From: Cladochytrium replicatum
Lineage: Eukaryota > Chytridiomycota > Chytridiomycetes > Cladochytriales > Cladochytriaceae
NCBI GenBank assembly: GCA_025526935.1
Contig: JAHLKD010000068.1
Coordinates: forward strand, 134,001-198,000
DNA length: 64,000 bases
Direction: 5' to 3'
Below the pieces are notes generated by a model that ran no database searches, was not told where the DNA came from, and saw only the letters and a program-made list of their open reading frames with translations. This document shows, piece after piece, positions 30,601-43,287 of this stretch. Each line of letters starts with the position of its first letter. Position 1 is the stretch's first letter. A program made the translations under genes and the position numbers.

Positions 30601-33600
30601 AGAGGACTCTTGTGACGTCGAGGAGTGCGGGGACCCGAGCTACCCAAGCGAATCAAAGGATAATGGATTCGTGAAGGCCCTGACGGACATGATTGCGGTT
30701 GCGCAGCACATTGTAGATACCGACTCGTTCATTGAGCTTTTGAATCCAGGCGCATGTCGAAGCATCATTTCGCGAATCCTGGAGTTGCAGAGGCGTTGGA
30801 AAGCGCACAGTGGAGATAACGCGGCAGTACAGAAGGAAGACGGGGAAATTGCAGTGTGGCCGAGCTTTGGGCAGACGTATCTGGTGCGATTGCTGATGGT
30901 GTTTTCGAGCGTTGCGCGGCTTGTAGAGTACTTTGAGGAAGACACCCAGATGATGTGGTGGCATTTGGCGTCGAATCGGCAGCACTATATTCAAGAGCAG
31001 CAGCAACAGCAGATTGTTGCGGCTGCAGCTGCCGCGATCGCCGCAGCGCAAAACGCCTCGGAGACGGAAAAGCAGAGACGGAGGAGTTCGTATAATAGCG
31101 CGAGTGGGTGGATGGCCCCGAATCGGCGGAAGCGGGCAAGTCGGGGAGTTTTGTTGTCTGACCCTGAGGAGGCGGATGGAGAGGGCAGTTCGCCTGGCGA
31201 GCCGTCCAGAAGGAATTTGAGTATGACGAGCTCTGTTGGCGATGGAGTGCGACTGCGCGCTGGGACGACGCCTGTGTCGGGATTGTCCTCAAGCAGCAGT
31301 GTGCCGAGCAGTAGCGATAAAAGTTCTACGGTATCGGCGCGAAAGCAGATTCAGGTCTCTCCCACCCTTCAGATGGTTCTCAGTGCCAACGCGGCCAACG
31401 CGGCGGCAGCTGCAGCAGCCGCAGCTGCCACCACAGGCACTCCTCCATTAACTCCAGTTGGAGCTGTCCCGCCAGGGATTCCCACTCGACAATCATCCAT
31501 CGCGTCCATGGCGAGCACAAACTCTGGGGTTTCTGTTGGCATAGGGACCCCGCTGAGTGAAGGAGTTGCGTCACCTCGATATTCGGGTAGATTTGGTGCT
31601 GTGCGAGCAGCCGAGAGTGGGATCGGTACCACGTCCCCTCGCGGAAGTGTTCCCGCTGCTCTTGCGGACAAGCGTGGAATCGGACGTATCGATTCCACCG
31701 AGAGCGGGATGGCATCAGTGTCGAGTGCGAGCGAGAGCAACGGCGAGGAAGCGGACGAGGAGGAAGTCGCGTCCGATGCGCCTTCGTGCAACACATGTGA
31801 GAGCGATGCGCCGTCGACAAGACGACGGAAGCACCGACGGCACCGCAATCACCACCACCGGTCGCGGGGTGGAGAGGGAGGATTGTCGAGACGGTCGAGT
31901 GTTGCACGGGGGAGCGGTCAGCGGAGTCGAGCTGGATCGTTTGGCGCTTGGACAACGCAGGATTTGAGAGCCGCGGCTGATGAGGGGCAGTCGTTGAACG
32001 TGTTGATGGAAATGAGCTTGGATGGCGCCGTTTGGTACATATCACCGGCGTGCCGGACGGTGTTTGGATACGAACCGAGGGTTATTATTGAGAGCTCACG
32101 GGTGGAGGAAGGCAGCAATGCTCTGCCGCAGGTGTTGTTTTGTCCGGCGGGGCATCCGGATTCTGAGGTGTTTCGTGGGGCAACGCAGACGCTCTTGTCG
32201 CAGGATGGTGTGACTGTTGAGGTTCGCTACAGAGCGCGACGGGAGGACAGGCGATGGCTAGAGATGGAAGGGAAGGGGATGCTGGTGTATGATAAAGGAA
32301 CCGGCGAGAAGCGGAGTACGATATGGGTGACACGACCGGTTGGGCTGGTTGGGGAGGGATGGGAGGATATCCTTGGAGAGGAAGAGGTGGAAGAGGAAGT
32401 CGAGATTGAGGTGGATGGTGAAGAAGACGAGGAGTCGGAGCAGTTGCCCGAGCTGAATTTGGGTCGAGAGGGTGTGATTAGCCGGCAAGTAGCGGATGAC
32501 GACAACAACGACGAGTCTGTTGTAGTTGGATTTGGAGAGGGCGTCAGTGGTGTGTCCCAAGAGCCGAAGAAGCGGCTTCGACGGTTCGGGAAGATGCGGC
32601 TGAACACCGGGTCTGGTTCTGGAGATTGGAAAGACGGGGTACCTGGAGAGCAATCTGCTGGATCAGGAGATGACATGTACTTCCCACCATTGGACCCCGG
32701 TACGCTGACAGATCTTTCGAGTTACTTATATAACCTGACAATTTTGGACTAAGGTGCGCTGACGAATGAGTTGAACAACTTGAATGCCAGCGAAAGCCGG
32801 GATAGGCTTGCAGGCACTTTTCAGGCGCGCTCTCCAAGACGCTTGAAGAAAGCTACGTCAGGTTCGACAATCCGAGACGAGGACGTGTTTTCTGGAGTGC
32901 TGAATCCGCCTCCGCCGGGATGGATGGGTCTTGGTGATGACGGTTCGGATCACAATCTGCGCGGCATGAGGAGTTTTTCGTCGTCAACGAGTGTTAGAGA
33001 CTATGGATCGTTGGGCAGCAGAGCGCTGAAACGCCGGAGCGTGTCTATGGGCGAGTTCCGAGACACAAACATTCTTCGGATGGGATCTCTATCTGTAACT
33101 GATGAATCTGTCAGGTCGGATGTTGCGGAAGACCTTGGAGACGAAGCGGAAGATGGTGCCGGAGTTAACGAGGTTGCGCAGCGGGAGGCCGCAGCATATG
33201 CAGCGGCTACCTTAGCAGACATTTGCGCAGACCTTGTTGTGTGCCACATTTGCGAAAAGTCGATCCCGGCTGTCCTGTTTGAGGAGCATACCCGTGTCTG
33301 CTCGGATGTTCATCGCGCGGAAATGGACGTGGTTCTCGTGAACGATGCCTTGAAAGATGCAAAGAGTCAGTGTGCAGAGCGGATTAAGATTCTTGAGACC
33401 GATTTGGCGGAAGGTGCTGAGCTAGCCACTGCAACTGCTGCGGCTGCTGCTGTAGTCATTGCAGCAGTCGGAGGAACATCGACTGCGACTGAAGCGGATG
33501 CTGAGAGTTCTACGTCAAGAACTCCACGAGGTACACTTCAGAGGAACAATAACTCGAACAGTGATGGTGCAATCGTTCCCGCTGGCCCAACAGATCAACC

Positions 33601-36600
33601 AAAACAGAAGATGTATTCGCGATACATCAAGAAGTTGCTTGATTTGATGCGGGGAGTATCCGAGGTTTTGGACGAAGCGATTGTTCTCCCAATGCCAAAG
33701 TATATATCTGACGATGAAGATGACCAAACGGATGTGCCTGACGAGTGCCCACCTTCGTCTGCTAGCACGGGAAGCGCACATGGACATCCATTCGGTGTGA
33801 CATCTCCCGCAGCGCCTCCATCAGCAGTTTCTCCTGGACTTCATCCAACTAGAATCGCTACGTCACCTGCGGTTGCAGCGATCCGACGGACATCGCTGTC
33901 GTCGACGGGAGCCTGGAGCTCTTCACCGTCTGTGGGCACGCCACAACAAGCCATTGCAAACGCCATTGCCGATAGCACGAGCATTTCTAAATCAGATGGT
34001 GGAACTTTGCATATCGCTTCTGGACGTTTGTCGGGTGGACCGTCATCTAGGCGTGGATCTGCAGCGTCGGCCACAAGCGTGAGGTTGAACCGTCTGTCGT
34101 CTTGGTCTGCTCCAGATCGAGCAGAATTCTATCCACCTGGGATGACATACGGAGCTGCTGCTGCTGCCATTGCATCGACGGTTACGGCGGTGAAAGCTCT
34201 TATGTCCCCGGCCACTCTGTCGCTACCGGGGGCAGTTCCGGGAAGCTTTGGAGGCGCATCGATTCTTGGAAGCATCGGGTCCCGTCCAGTATCGCCCACA
34301 CAGGGACAACTCGTGCCTGGTTCTCAGCCTGGATCGGTATGTCAAGGAGGTGTCATTTCGAGAGAATCAATCATCTCACCATTTTGTTGTTCTTTTCGAG
34401 TAGTTTCCTCCTGAGCTTGAGTATCTTGGTCGCCCAGAGTCTCCAATGATGCATGGTTACCTGATAGGGACCCCACCATTCCCTGCTCCTATGTCAGTAC
34501 CGGGTACACCGACATCCCTTTCGTTTGGTGTGGGACCCATGTCACCGGCAGGGGCGTCGACCTCTGCAGCAGCGGCCGTTGCAGCAGCTGCAGTTGTGGA
34601 TACGGCGTTGGTTGGACTTGGGCTTGGGCTGTACGAGCTTGCGTCCAGTATTGAGCAGTTGATAAAATCAAAGTGCGACAACATCACCAGGATGCGTGAC
34701 TGTGCAAGGGCTTTCCGTGAAGCTGCGCAAGGAGAGGATAAGGTTCGAGTCGAGATCGAGTTTCGTCAGGCCAAGACTAAGGAAGGCGAGGCTGCTCAGT
34801 CAAGGGATGTTCCGGGTGAAATTGTTGAGGACCAAAGTGCTGTCAAACAAGGGGAAGCGTCGGAGAAGGACGGCGCAGCTAAGAGGACCACGGACATTCA
34901 TGCAATGTCAGCATCAACTGCCTCGCTCCTGTCAAGTTATTCAGCGTCCTCGCTAAAGTCCTCCACCAGTTCTTTAACCCCCACTCAAACTCCCACCCGC
35001 GGGCCGACACCAGCGGCCGATGAAGTATTCCTCGCCCAGTTTAATGAAGCTCCAGCATTGGCGCAAAGTGGAAGCCGACCGGTGACACCTTCTCGCCAGA
35101 CTTCATATGGGCTTGAAGACGAGTTCAGGATTCCGAAGCGTGAAGCATCGCTGCAGCCCTTAGTTCCCAAGCGGGATGCGTCCTTGCGAGGTCGGCCCGA
35201 GGGTTATAATGCCTCAAAGTTCTCTGGGGTGTTGATGGAGAAGACAGGAGGTTCTCACGGGTCTATATACCCGGGAGTGCTCCTGGAAAAGTCTGAGAGC
35301 TTTAAGAAGAAGGAACCGCTCCCGCCATCGCGACAACCTATACCTCCACCACGATTCGCTACACCCCCACCTCCACCGCTGGATGATATTGTTTCGAGGG
35401 GAGGGCATTCGCAGCGACGAGCAACCGCGCCAGTCCTGCCGTTTGCGCAGACCTATGCGCAAGTGGCATCGGCGTCAGCATCGGCGAGCACCGGCGGTCT
35501 GGCTAAGCAAGGATCTCGGCGTGAGCCAAAGAAGCCACATGGTTCCTCGAAGACCAAGGACAAGCAAAAGGACAAGGATCACAAGGATAACAACGTGCGA
35601 GGGTTCTTTGCGTCGATTGCGAATGCCATCAGCGGCTCAGCGACACTGTTTCGGCGATCTTCGAATCCGTCTCTCAGCAGTAATCATTCTGTCGAGTCTT
35701 CAACCTCCGCTGGACCGCCAAGTGCCGGACTTGGCAGAAGATTGTCGATTCTAACTTCCAGTAAGGACGGCGAAGGTCACAACCGACGGACCAGATCAGA
35801 TCGCCGCGGCAAAAAGGCGATCCGTTCATCGAGCCCATCGCCTCCACCATCACCAAGATCGACGCGCCCCTCCTGGTCCGCATTCAAATCAAATTCCCCT
35901 TTCAGCCGCAGCCCAGGGAACAGCAGCACAAGTTTACCGAAGGTGCTGGATAGTGCAGATGCATCTCTGTTGAGTAGTCATGAGCAAATCGGGAAGAAAC
36001 CGTCGTTCAAAACGCCGTCGAGTGGTCGCGAAGGTTTCCACACTGAGACGAAGTTTGGTCGACCCAGTGGATATCCGGACCCTCCCGCTAGCGAAGATCC
36101 TCCTGCTACGCCAGTGAAGTCCGACAAATCTCCAGAGAAGGTAGAGACAGTGAGAAGAACGAAGCGCACAACCACAAAACGGAGAAAGAAGGTGGAATCG
36201 AGGATGTTGACTGGAGCTGAGATGGCGATGGTTTTGAACATGGGACATGACTCTTTGGACAATCAGGATAAGATCGGTGACCGCGAACCTGAGCCTAAGC
36301 AGAAGCCTACCCCTGCACGCTTGATGACTGCTCGTCCGCGTGTGTTCACTGATCGTCAACATACGATGGAAGTGGAGATGATTTCTTCCCCAGTAATTCA
36401 AACGCCAAGCACCTCCGTTCTTTCGGCGTCGGATGTTGGAACAGTTACTGAAAACAACCTCAGCAACTTCTTGAGCGAGTTATCTAACAAGAGAAATGCG
36501 TCACCCGAACCGCCGGCGGATGAGAAGTCTACGAGCGGTGCTTTCCCTCAAGTCATCACATCGCCAAGTTCACCAGTGTCGGGCTCGACATCGCAGCAAG

Positions 36601-39600
36601 GTGGAGATTCTACAGCAGTTGCATTGTCTTCTGCATCGCCGGGTTCAGTCCTATCTCTGCCACGCAGTATGCCCAGTATCAAAGACTTTGATTTGATCAA
36701 GCCTATCTCTAAAGGTGCATTTGGATCCGTTTTCCTTGCGAAAAAGCGAACGACAGGCGATTACTATGCTATCAAAGTGCTCAAGAAGGCGGATATGATT
36801 GCCAAGAACCAAGTGATGAACATAAAGGCTGAGCGTATGATCCTCACGCAAATCGACTCCCCGTACGTTGTCAAACTTTACTTCTCGTTCCAAACGAAAG
36901 AGAATTTGTACCTTGTTATGGAGTATTTGAACGGTGGTGACTGCGGAGCATTGGTGAAGGCTATCGGTCAGCTTGATGAGAAGTGGGCGAAGCAATACAT
37001 TGCCGAAGTAGTTCTTGGGTTGGAGTTCCTCCACGCTCGAAATATCGTCCATAGGTGCGGGTAGCCCGGGTCGCCATTTAACGTGTGCCTAATTCTTTTG
37101 TAGGGACTTGAAACCTGATAACCTCCTCATTGACCAAAACGGGCATGTAAAGCTCACCGACTTCGGGTTGTCTCGAGTTGGTTTTCTGGGTCGGCGAGCG
37201 CGTGGTGCTTGGGATTTCCTGCTGCCGCAAGGAACACCAGTTGCGGGAATGTCGGGGGCGTCGTCCGCAGCCGCAGCCGCTGCTGCTGCTGTTCGATGGG
37301 TGGCTGCTGCCGCAAATAGCACATCTGGAAGCCCAATTACTCCGGCCACGGGCAACATGCAATCTTTGGTTTACTACCCTTCGGCACTGAAACTGGCATC
37401 TGACGTGGGATCTCTACGAATTGGGAGCGTCAGTCGACGTCCTTCGATCGCTTCGACTGTATCCAATCATTCGACTGACAACATACCACCTCCCTCTGCA
37501 ACCAGTTTGACCAGTTTGTCTCCTGCTACATTGAATGCTGCAACAGCAGTTGCAGCTGCTGCTGCTGCTGCCGCCGCTGCTGTCGCTGTAACAGGGTCGG
37601 TGGCTAGCCCGGGCGGTCTCGGTGTTGGACCTGTTACAACGCCGCTCCCTTCATTAGCTGCAAGAAACGCCGAGGATCCAGAATCCACAGAACCGCACTT
37701 CGTTGGAACGCCTGACTACTTAGCTCCAGAAAGTATTCTTGGTCTTGGACAGGATGCAGGCGTGGATTGGGTAAGTCAATCAATTTGACTTATTATCATT
37801 CATTAATTGTTTCACGATCTTAGTGGGCTCTTGGTGTCATTCTTTACGAATTCCTTTTCGGAATTCCCCCCTTCCATGCCGATACGCCGCAGGAGGTGTT
37901 TGAAAACATCTTGGCCAGGAAAATTGATTGGCACAAGGACGAAATGCAGATCTCCCCAGAGGCGATGGATCTCATGGAGCGCCTTATGTGCTATTCGACC
38001 GAGGACCGACTTGGAGCGAATGGCGCCAGGGAGGTAAAAAGTCACCCGTGGTTTGCGGACGTGGCATGGGACTCTCTGGAGCAGGCTGAGGCGTCCTTCG
38101 TTCCAAAGACGACAAGCGTGGAAGATACGGATTACTTTGACAATCGGGGCCTGCAGGAAATTCAGATCACTGAAAATGAACTCCGCACACCGATCGATCA
38201 TCCTGAAGCAACCACCGAGACCTTGCATAGTTCTCCCGGCGAACTTCCGCCAGAGATGGCTGGAAGTCCTTCAAGAAACAGCAATGTTGACACGCTACCG
38301 CGCAAAGAGGGTGCACATGCTCCTGAGGTACCTTCGGATGATTCACAGCCAATTGACGAGAACGCCGACTTTGGCGATTTCGTATACAAAAACCTTCCAT
38401 TGCTTGAGCGTGCAAACAACGAGATGGTAAGAAAGCTGCGAACGGAAATAGAATCGAATCGGGCACGACATCGGTCGCTTCCCCCAGGAATCACCAGCCT
38501 AAGTGCGCTCGGTGCGGCGTTGAAAACGCCGTCCATCAGCTCATTGAACACGAATGCGACAGTCAGCGGTTCGAATCCAGCCCGAAGATCCCGCATTCAT
38601 TCAATGGCTGATGCTCAACATGGATCGGTTGGAATGTTTACCACCGGGTCAACAGGTGGTTTGAGCGAAGGGGACTACAATGATGTTGTCACAGAGGATC
38701 CACGCCACAGCAAAGAGAGCAGAAAACGAGTGAAGGATCAAATGGATGAACACGACATTCGCCGAAGCTCTATGCCTACTCGTTTGCGGACGAGGTCGTT
38801 GAGTTTTGCTCTTGCTGGTGGGCAGATCAGTGCCGGAACAGGGAGCAGCATATCGCCTTCTTCGGTTCCTCCGTCTCCCGTTGGCCCATCGAGAGACACG
38901 TCAATTATGGGGACCACTCCTCCAGGAACAGCGGCGAGCTACCTACAAACTGCCAAACAGCAGATTAAATATCATCACTCGCGCAGTCAAAGCTTCCATT
39001 CAACTGCGGCGACAATCGGCTCCGAGGCAAATTTCGCTACGGACACAACCCAGCCAAGTGCGCCACCTATTGTTGACAGTTTACCGAGCGGGGCTGCACG
39101 AGCTTCGATCATTCCTCGGCCGTCAGGCAACGTGCTCGGTGTGCCACCTGCGATGGTAGCTGGTCGGCCACTCGACGTCATGGTTGCCGATGACAACCCA
39201 TTATCTTCCAAAATTCTTGAGACAATGCTGACGAAGATGAACTGCCGGTGTGTTGTTTTGCATAATGGTGCGGAGGCGATCCGGTGCGCAATGGGAGATG
39301 TTAAGTTTGATGTAATCTTTATGGATATTCGAATGCCAATTGGTAAGGATTTTGATCCAAATAGTGACATCTTGATTATTCATCACGTTCTGGTTTAGTG
39401 GATGGTGAGGTTGCCGCTCGTATGATCAAATCCACCAAAAATATCAACCAGCATACACCCATCATCGCCGTTACCGCGTACGAGCAAACTCATGAGCAGA
39501 TGCAACAATTTGACGACGTTATATCAAAACCTGTTATGCGCGATGTCATGCACAAGATTCTTTTGACGGTTTCAGCCGCAGCGGCTGCAGCAACGGCAAA

Positions 39601-39841
39601 CGCTGGCGGTGAACCCATACCGTGGGCGGCAGCTTCAGCGACAACGTCTCCACTCAGCCTGCCATCCACCCAAATTTTGGGCAGCGATCGCGTGAGTTTG
39701 GACCGACCCCCTCGAAGTAGAACTTCTTCCATCATTCCTTCCGGATCTGTACCGTCGCTTGGTCCAAATCAGACGCCGAAACAACCCTCTCTAAACCGAC
39801 CGCAGCACCGGCGAGGACCTTCGTTTTCAAGGCTAGGGTAG
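27689..39841 (+). CDS. RIM15: RIM15-type PAS/zinc-finger/AGC kinase with receiver domain, 3938 aa
   Basis: Seven exons: 27689-29153, 29211-32699, 32754-34336, 34404-37054, 37104-37770, 37824-39342, 39399-39841; 3939 codons. Order: about 1400 residues of Ser/Pro-rich disorder; PAS (about 1408-1530, [20 protein letters not shown]); C2HC finger near 1814 (CHICEK...EEHTRVC); a second disordered region; kinase from about 2936 with [29 protein letters not shown] and GTPDYLAPE; receiver at about 3733-3838. The activation segment carries an insertion of about 180 residues with Ala runs, as in RIM15/Greatwall kinases. The receiver keeps ADD, FMDIRMP (acceptor Asp near 3784), TAY and ISKP. In yeast RIM15 drives quiescence entry downstream of TORC1/PKA via endosulfine and PP2A; I infer the same here. 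Yeast RIM15 is about 1770 aa, so this is over twice as long. Confidence 0.9.
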
Positions 39842-40166
39842 CGTAGGTTACCCTGGCTCTTAATGAACAATGTTCGGTATCCCCTTCTCCTTTATTATAT
39901 TCTTTTCATCCCCCCAGCGACTCCTTTGTGACAATTCGTTTTTCTGCTCCTGCTCCTCCATTGTTTTTTCGTCACATACTCTGGTCTTGTTTTTTGCTGT
40001 TATGTTTTGACTTTAAGCAACGCATATTACAATACAACCAAAGATTCTATAGTTAAGCTGTGCTTTTTCGTGATGTTTGTAAAACGATGGTACCCTTTTG
40101 TTGTGTTCCGAGCTACAAGAAAGGCTGATCGCTTTGAGGGACTTCCCTTACAACACTCAATCCTTT
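39842..40166. other. 3' flank between RIM15 and the coiled-coil gene
   Basis: T-rich convergent spacer; no feature seen. Confidence 0.4.
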
Positions 40167-40763
40167 TCATTCAATTTCAGCCATTTCGGCATGGAGATTC
40201 ACAAGCTGCTCGTTGATCTGGAACGGATCAGCAAATATCACTACACGAAGGTAACGAGTAAGGGATGGGGACATACTTCCTCGATTAGGTCAACAATCCT
40301 CTTCTTGATCTCGATGACTTCGTCGCCATAGTCTTTTTCGCCGAGAATGGTTTCAGTTTCCTTTAGCTGACATTGCACAGTCTAGAGAACGTTCCGAACT
40401 TGAGAATCAACGGCAAGAAATACTGGTCTTGTTGCTCACCAGCTTAACCTTCTCGTTCTCCAAATCTCCGACTTTCAATATTGTAGCTCTCAGTTCAGGA
40501 AGGTCTGTTCTCAAATCCTCTGCTATTTGATTGATCGCAGCTCGCACTTCTGCGTATTTTTCTGCTGATTCGGCCATTGTTGCCACGTAATCATCATGGG
40601 TCGACGTTTTCTGGATGTACTTGGCGAACACGTTGGTCCATTTTCGGTAGGATCTCGTTCGCGCTGCCTGCAGTTTTGTGAACTCCAGCAGCTTTTGCAA
40701 ATGTGAATCTGGGGCCAACAACATTTTCGCGACCGCTTCCGGTAACTTTTCAGTTCCGTTCAT
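40167..40763 (-). CDS. Small coiled-coil protein, unknown function
   Basis: Three exons (40440-40763, 40277-40381, 40167-40217) close in frame to 159 aa. Mostly helical and charged: LLEFTKLQAARTRSYRKW, YAEVRAAINQIAEDL, VIEIKKRIVDLIEEINEQL, ending HAEMAEIE. It contains heptad-like leucines but no membrane segment or signal. I do not recognise the family; size and helicity would suit a subunit of a larger complex. Start at the first ATG; the frame stays open a little upstream without another ATG. Confidence 0.6.
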
Positions 40764-41583
40764 CGAATTCAACTTTCCAAGTGGCGAAGTGTGTGTGTGC
40801 CAACAGTCGTCGAAGCCATCGTACGCCCGGTCTTTGCTGCCGGACCCCGCTTCTCACTGCGACTCGTCGTCAGACGATGTGCTGGCGACGAACCCGTTTG
40901 ACTCCCAATCTTTACCAAATGGGTGAGTGGGCGGTCTTGGGACAAGGGTTGAATTTCAGATGGTTCTGATCCGGTACATTTCGATCAGCTAAAGTGGAGC
41001 TGCGCCGAAACAGATGTATTCTGTTTTCCATCGGTGACTTTCCCGGATCACATACATTGGTTACGGGTCTGTATCCGGAGTCCCACACACCCTGGTCGAC
41101 CTATCACCCCACTAAACCTCTAGTACCTCTTGGTACCCATGGGTGGTTTGGTTATGACGATATGAAAGCTCTGTTCGTTGTAACATGCCCTTCGTCCATT
41201 CGATCCAATCGAACGCTCAACACGATCGTTGATGGTGACTCAGCTCCAGTCGACGACAAAGCCGGGAGCGTCCCGGTGGATAGAGCTCATAAAACCTTAC
41301 TCACGGTGGTGTCGCACTTGCACCGTTGCCCGTTGCCCGCATGCATCATTAGAAGTGATGGCGGCGATGACTAGGAGTTGATTTCGACAGTTGGTGACGA
41401 TGGATGGACACCCAACATCGAGAATAGGGACATTTACGTATTTGATAGCAAAGATCCTCGGATTCGGACCGCTCCAAACAATGGCTGCCATACAAAGAGT
41501 GGGGAAGAGATTCTCGAAAAGGTCTTAAAGATCCCGACTGCACCCCGGGAAGACGGGCTATTTTAAAGAGATATCTTTGTATG
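40764..41583. other. Unassigned open frames, possible decayed gene (+)
   Basis: A plus-strand frame runs from 40994 to 41566 interrupted by one TAG at 41372-41374 (readings include LVPLGTHGWFGYDDMKALF and NIENRDIYVFDSKDPRIR). There is no plausible ATG and no known family; it could be a pseudogene or exons whose introns I misjudge. Confidence 0.25.
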
Positions 41584-41803
41584 AGTGCTCCGATCCAAAT
41601 TATTTCCAGGTTTCGCTTGTTTCTTTAAGCAATTGCACCTACTCAAAATTGCCTTCAAATTCTCAGTCGTTTGTTTCATGGTGGGCCAGCCGCCGTTGTT
41701 CCCTAAACAAGAATCGCGGGCGTGTTCCAGCTTGCCAACCCTGACAACCCCGAACCTGACCAACCTGAACCCCAGCCTACTGCCGCCCCTCAGAATCCTG
41801 CCA

Positions 41804-42940
41804 ATGTCTGGCCGCCCGTCGTTTCCCAACAACAACGACCTGGAGTATCTGCGGAGCCTTCCACACGAGCTGCTCTACTCGTGTTGCCGCTTTCTACAGC
41901 TTCGTCCCTTTCTCGAACTGGCATTGACATCTAAACGATATGCCGTCCTACGTCACGATGGCCGTTTGACCAGCCGAATACTTCTTAACGAGTGCAGTGC
42001 CATCGTAGGACCCAATACTTCTCCTCCATTCAGCTCTATCAACCTTATCGATCAAGCTTTCCTCCTCTCTGTTGCGCTTTGTTTTCGCGAGGCCTCTGTA
42101 TTTATCTTTAAAAATGGAGCGACTATGCTCGGGCCAGGTTCCGCATCCAGTTCAAACCGTTGCATCAACCCCAATGCGGTGCTGAACAAACGCCTTGCAA
42201 ACGCTTACAACATTGCGGTTGCACCACCAAAACTAAGTCTATCTTTGGACGCTTGCATCATACCGTTATCCAGTCCTTCTTCTCTGAGCGCAATTCAGCT
42301 TGCCATCGCACGCCGGTCGTTCGAAATCGTAAACCAACTCGTGAACACTCCAGGGTGCTTGGTAGAACCGCACATGTATCTTGGCTTCCGAAACTGCAAC
42401 GCGCACGGTGCAGCCGCGTACGACGCCGCTAGAGCGATGGAAATCCATGAGGACGAGACGAAAGCTACCACAGCGGATTTCCCGGTGTTCTCTGGTCCCA
42501 ACGTGCTTGATAAAGTAGACTGGAAATCGATAATGTATTTGCTTGATGCGGGCGTGGACTTGCAAACGACTTTCTTGGATGCGATCGATAAGGGCTTTGC
42601 CTATGTTGTGGAGTGGATGCTGGAAAATAGCGAGAACGAGAAATCATTGTTTAACAATGATGCCGATTCCCCTTTCTTTGAGAAAGCGATGAGCGTCGCT
42701 TGGTCCAGACTGTACAGCCAGAACGTGCCGAGGAGGATGGAGAGCCCTGTTGACGAGAAGAGGGTGAGAGTTATATGCAACTAGGCATTCGCTCCAAAGC
42801 TGATTGTGAATCTTTTTCAGACCATGGCGCTTTTGAAAAGCGCTCTTTCTGAACCACATGCGAAGATTCTCAGAATGCTTGCAGCAGTGAAGAGGAAATT
42901 TGCGGCGCAGAAACGAAGCTCCATTGAACCTTCGCGCTAG
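41804..42940 (+). CDS. F-box-like protein with C-terminal helical/ankyrin-type repeats
   Basis: Two exons (41804-42763, 42821-42940) give 359 aa. The N-terminus has an F-box-like helix pair, DLEYLRSLPHELLYSCCRF then LELALTSKRYAVL. Downstream are ankyrin-type blocks: AIQLAIARRSFEIVNQLVN, KSIMYLLDAGVDLQTTFLDA and KGFAYVVEWMLENS. F-box proteins present substrates to SCF ubiquitin ligases; a similar layout recurs in the WWK-repeat gene at 12 kb. The ATG at 41804 (MSGRPSFPNN) is preferred; the frame is open to 41585 but that leader is hydrophobic and unlike a domain. The partner is unknown. Confidence 0.6.
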
Positions 42941-43287
42941 TTGTGCAAGCACTGCTTTTCTAGGCCTAGATCATCCCCGGAAGGAGCTTGTCTTTTCGTT
43001 TAATTTTCTTTTTCTCCAGCCTTGAAATTCTTATCTTATTTTCCTTCCTTATGGACATTGCTTTCTCACCCTGCCAAACCCGTTCTTCGTTCATTGAACC
43101 TTCCACGTAAATTATATCTGGCGGGCTTTTGAGTGGTATGAGCACCTTCTTCCTTCCGCCAAAAACAATTCAAATCTTTCTTTTTCCTGTCGTTCCCTAT
43201 GTAGTTTATTTCTGGTCATTTTCGATTACAGACTGGCAAGTAATGCTTCTTCCAAGTTCCCGTCCTTCCTACAGCTGCGGCTGATGG
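42941..43287. other. Intergenic spacer
   Basis: T-rich spacer and promoter of the ARP8-like locus; no gene seen. Confidence 0.4.

Noticed and set aside
31380-32045. 221-codon minus-strand frame inside the RIM15 gene
   Set aside because: Antisense shadow of a low-complexity coding region; no motif.
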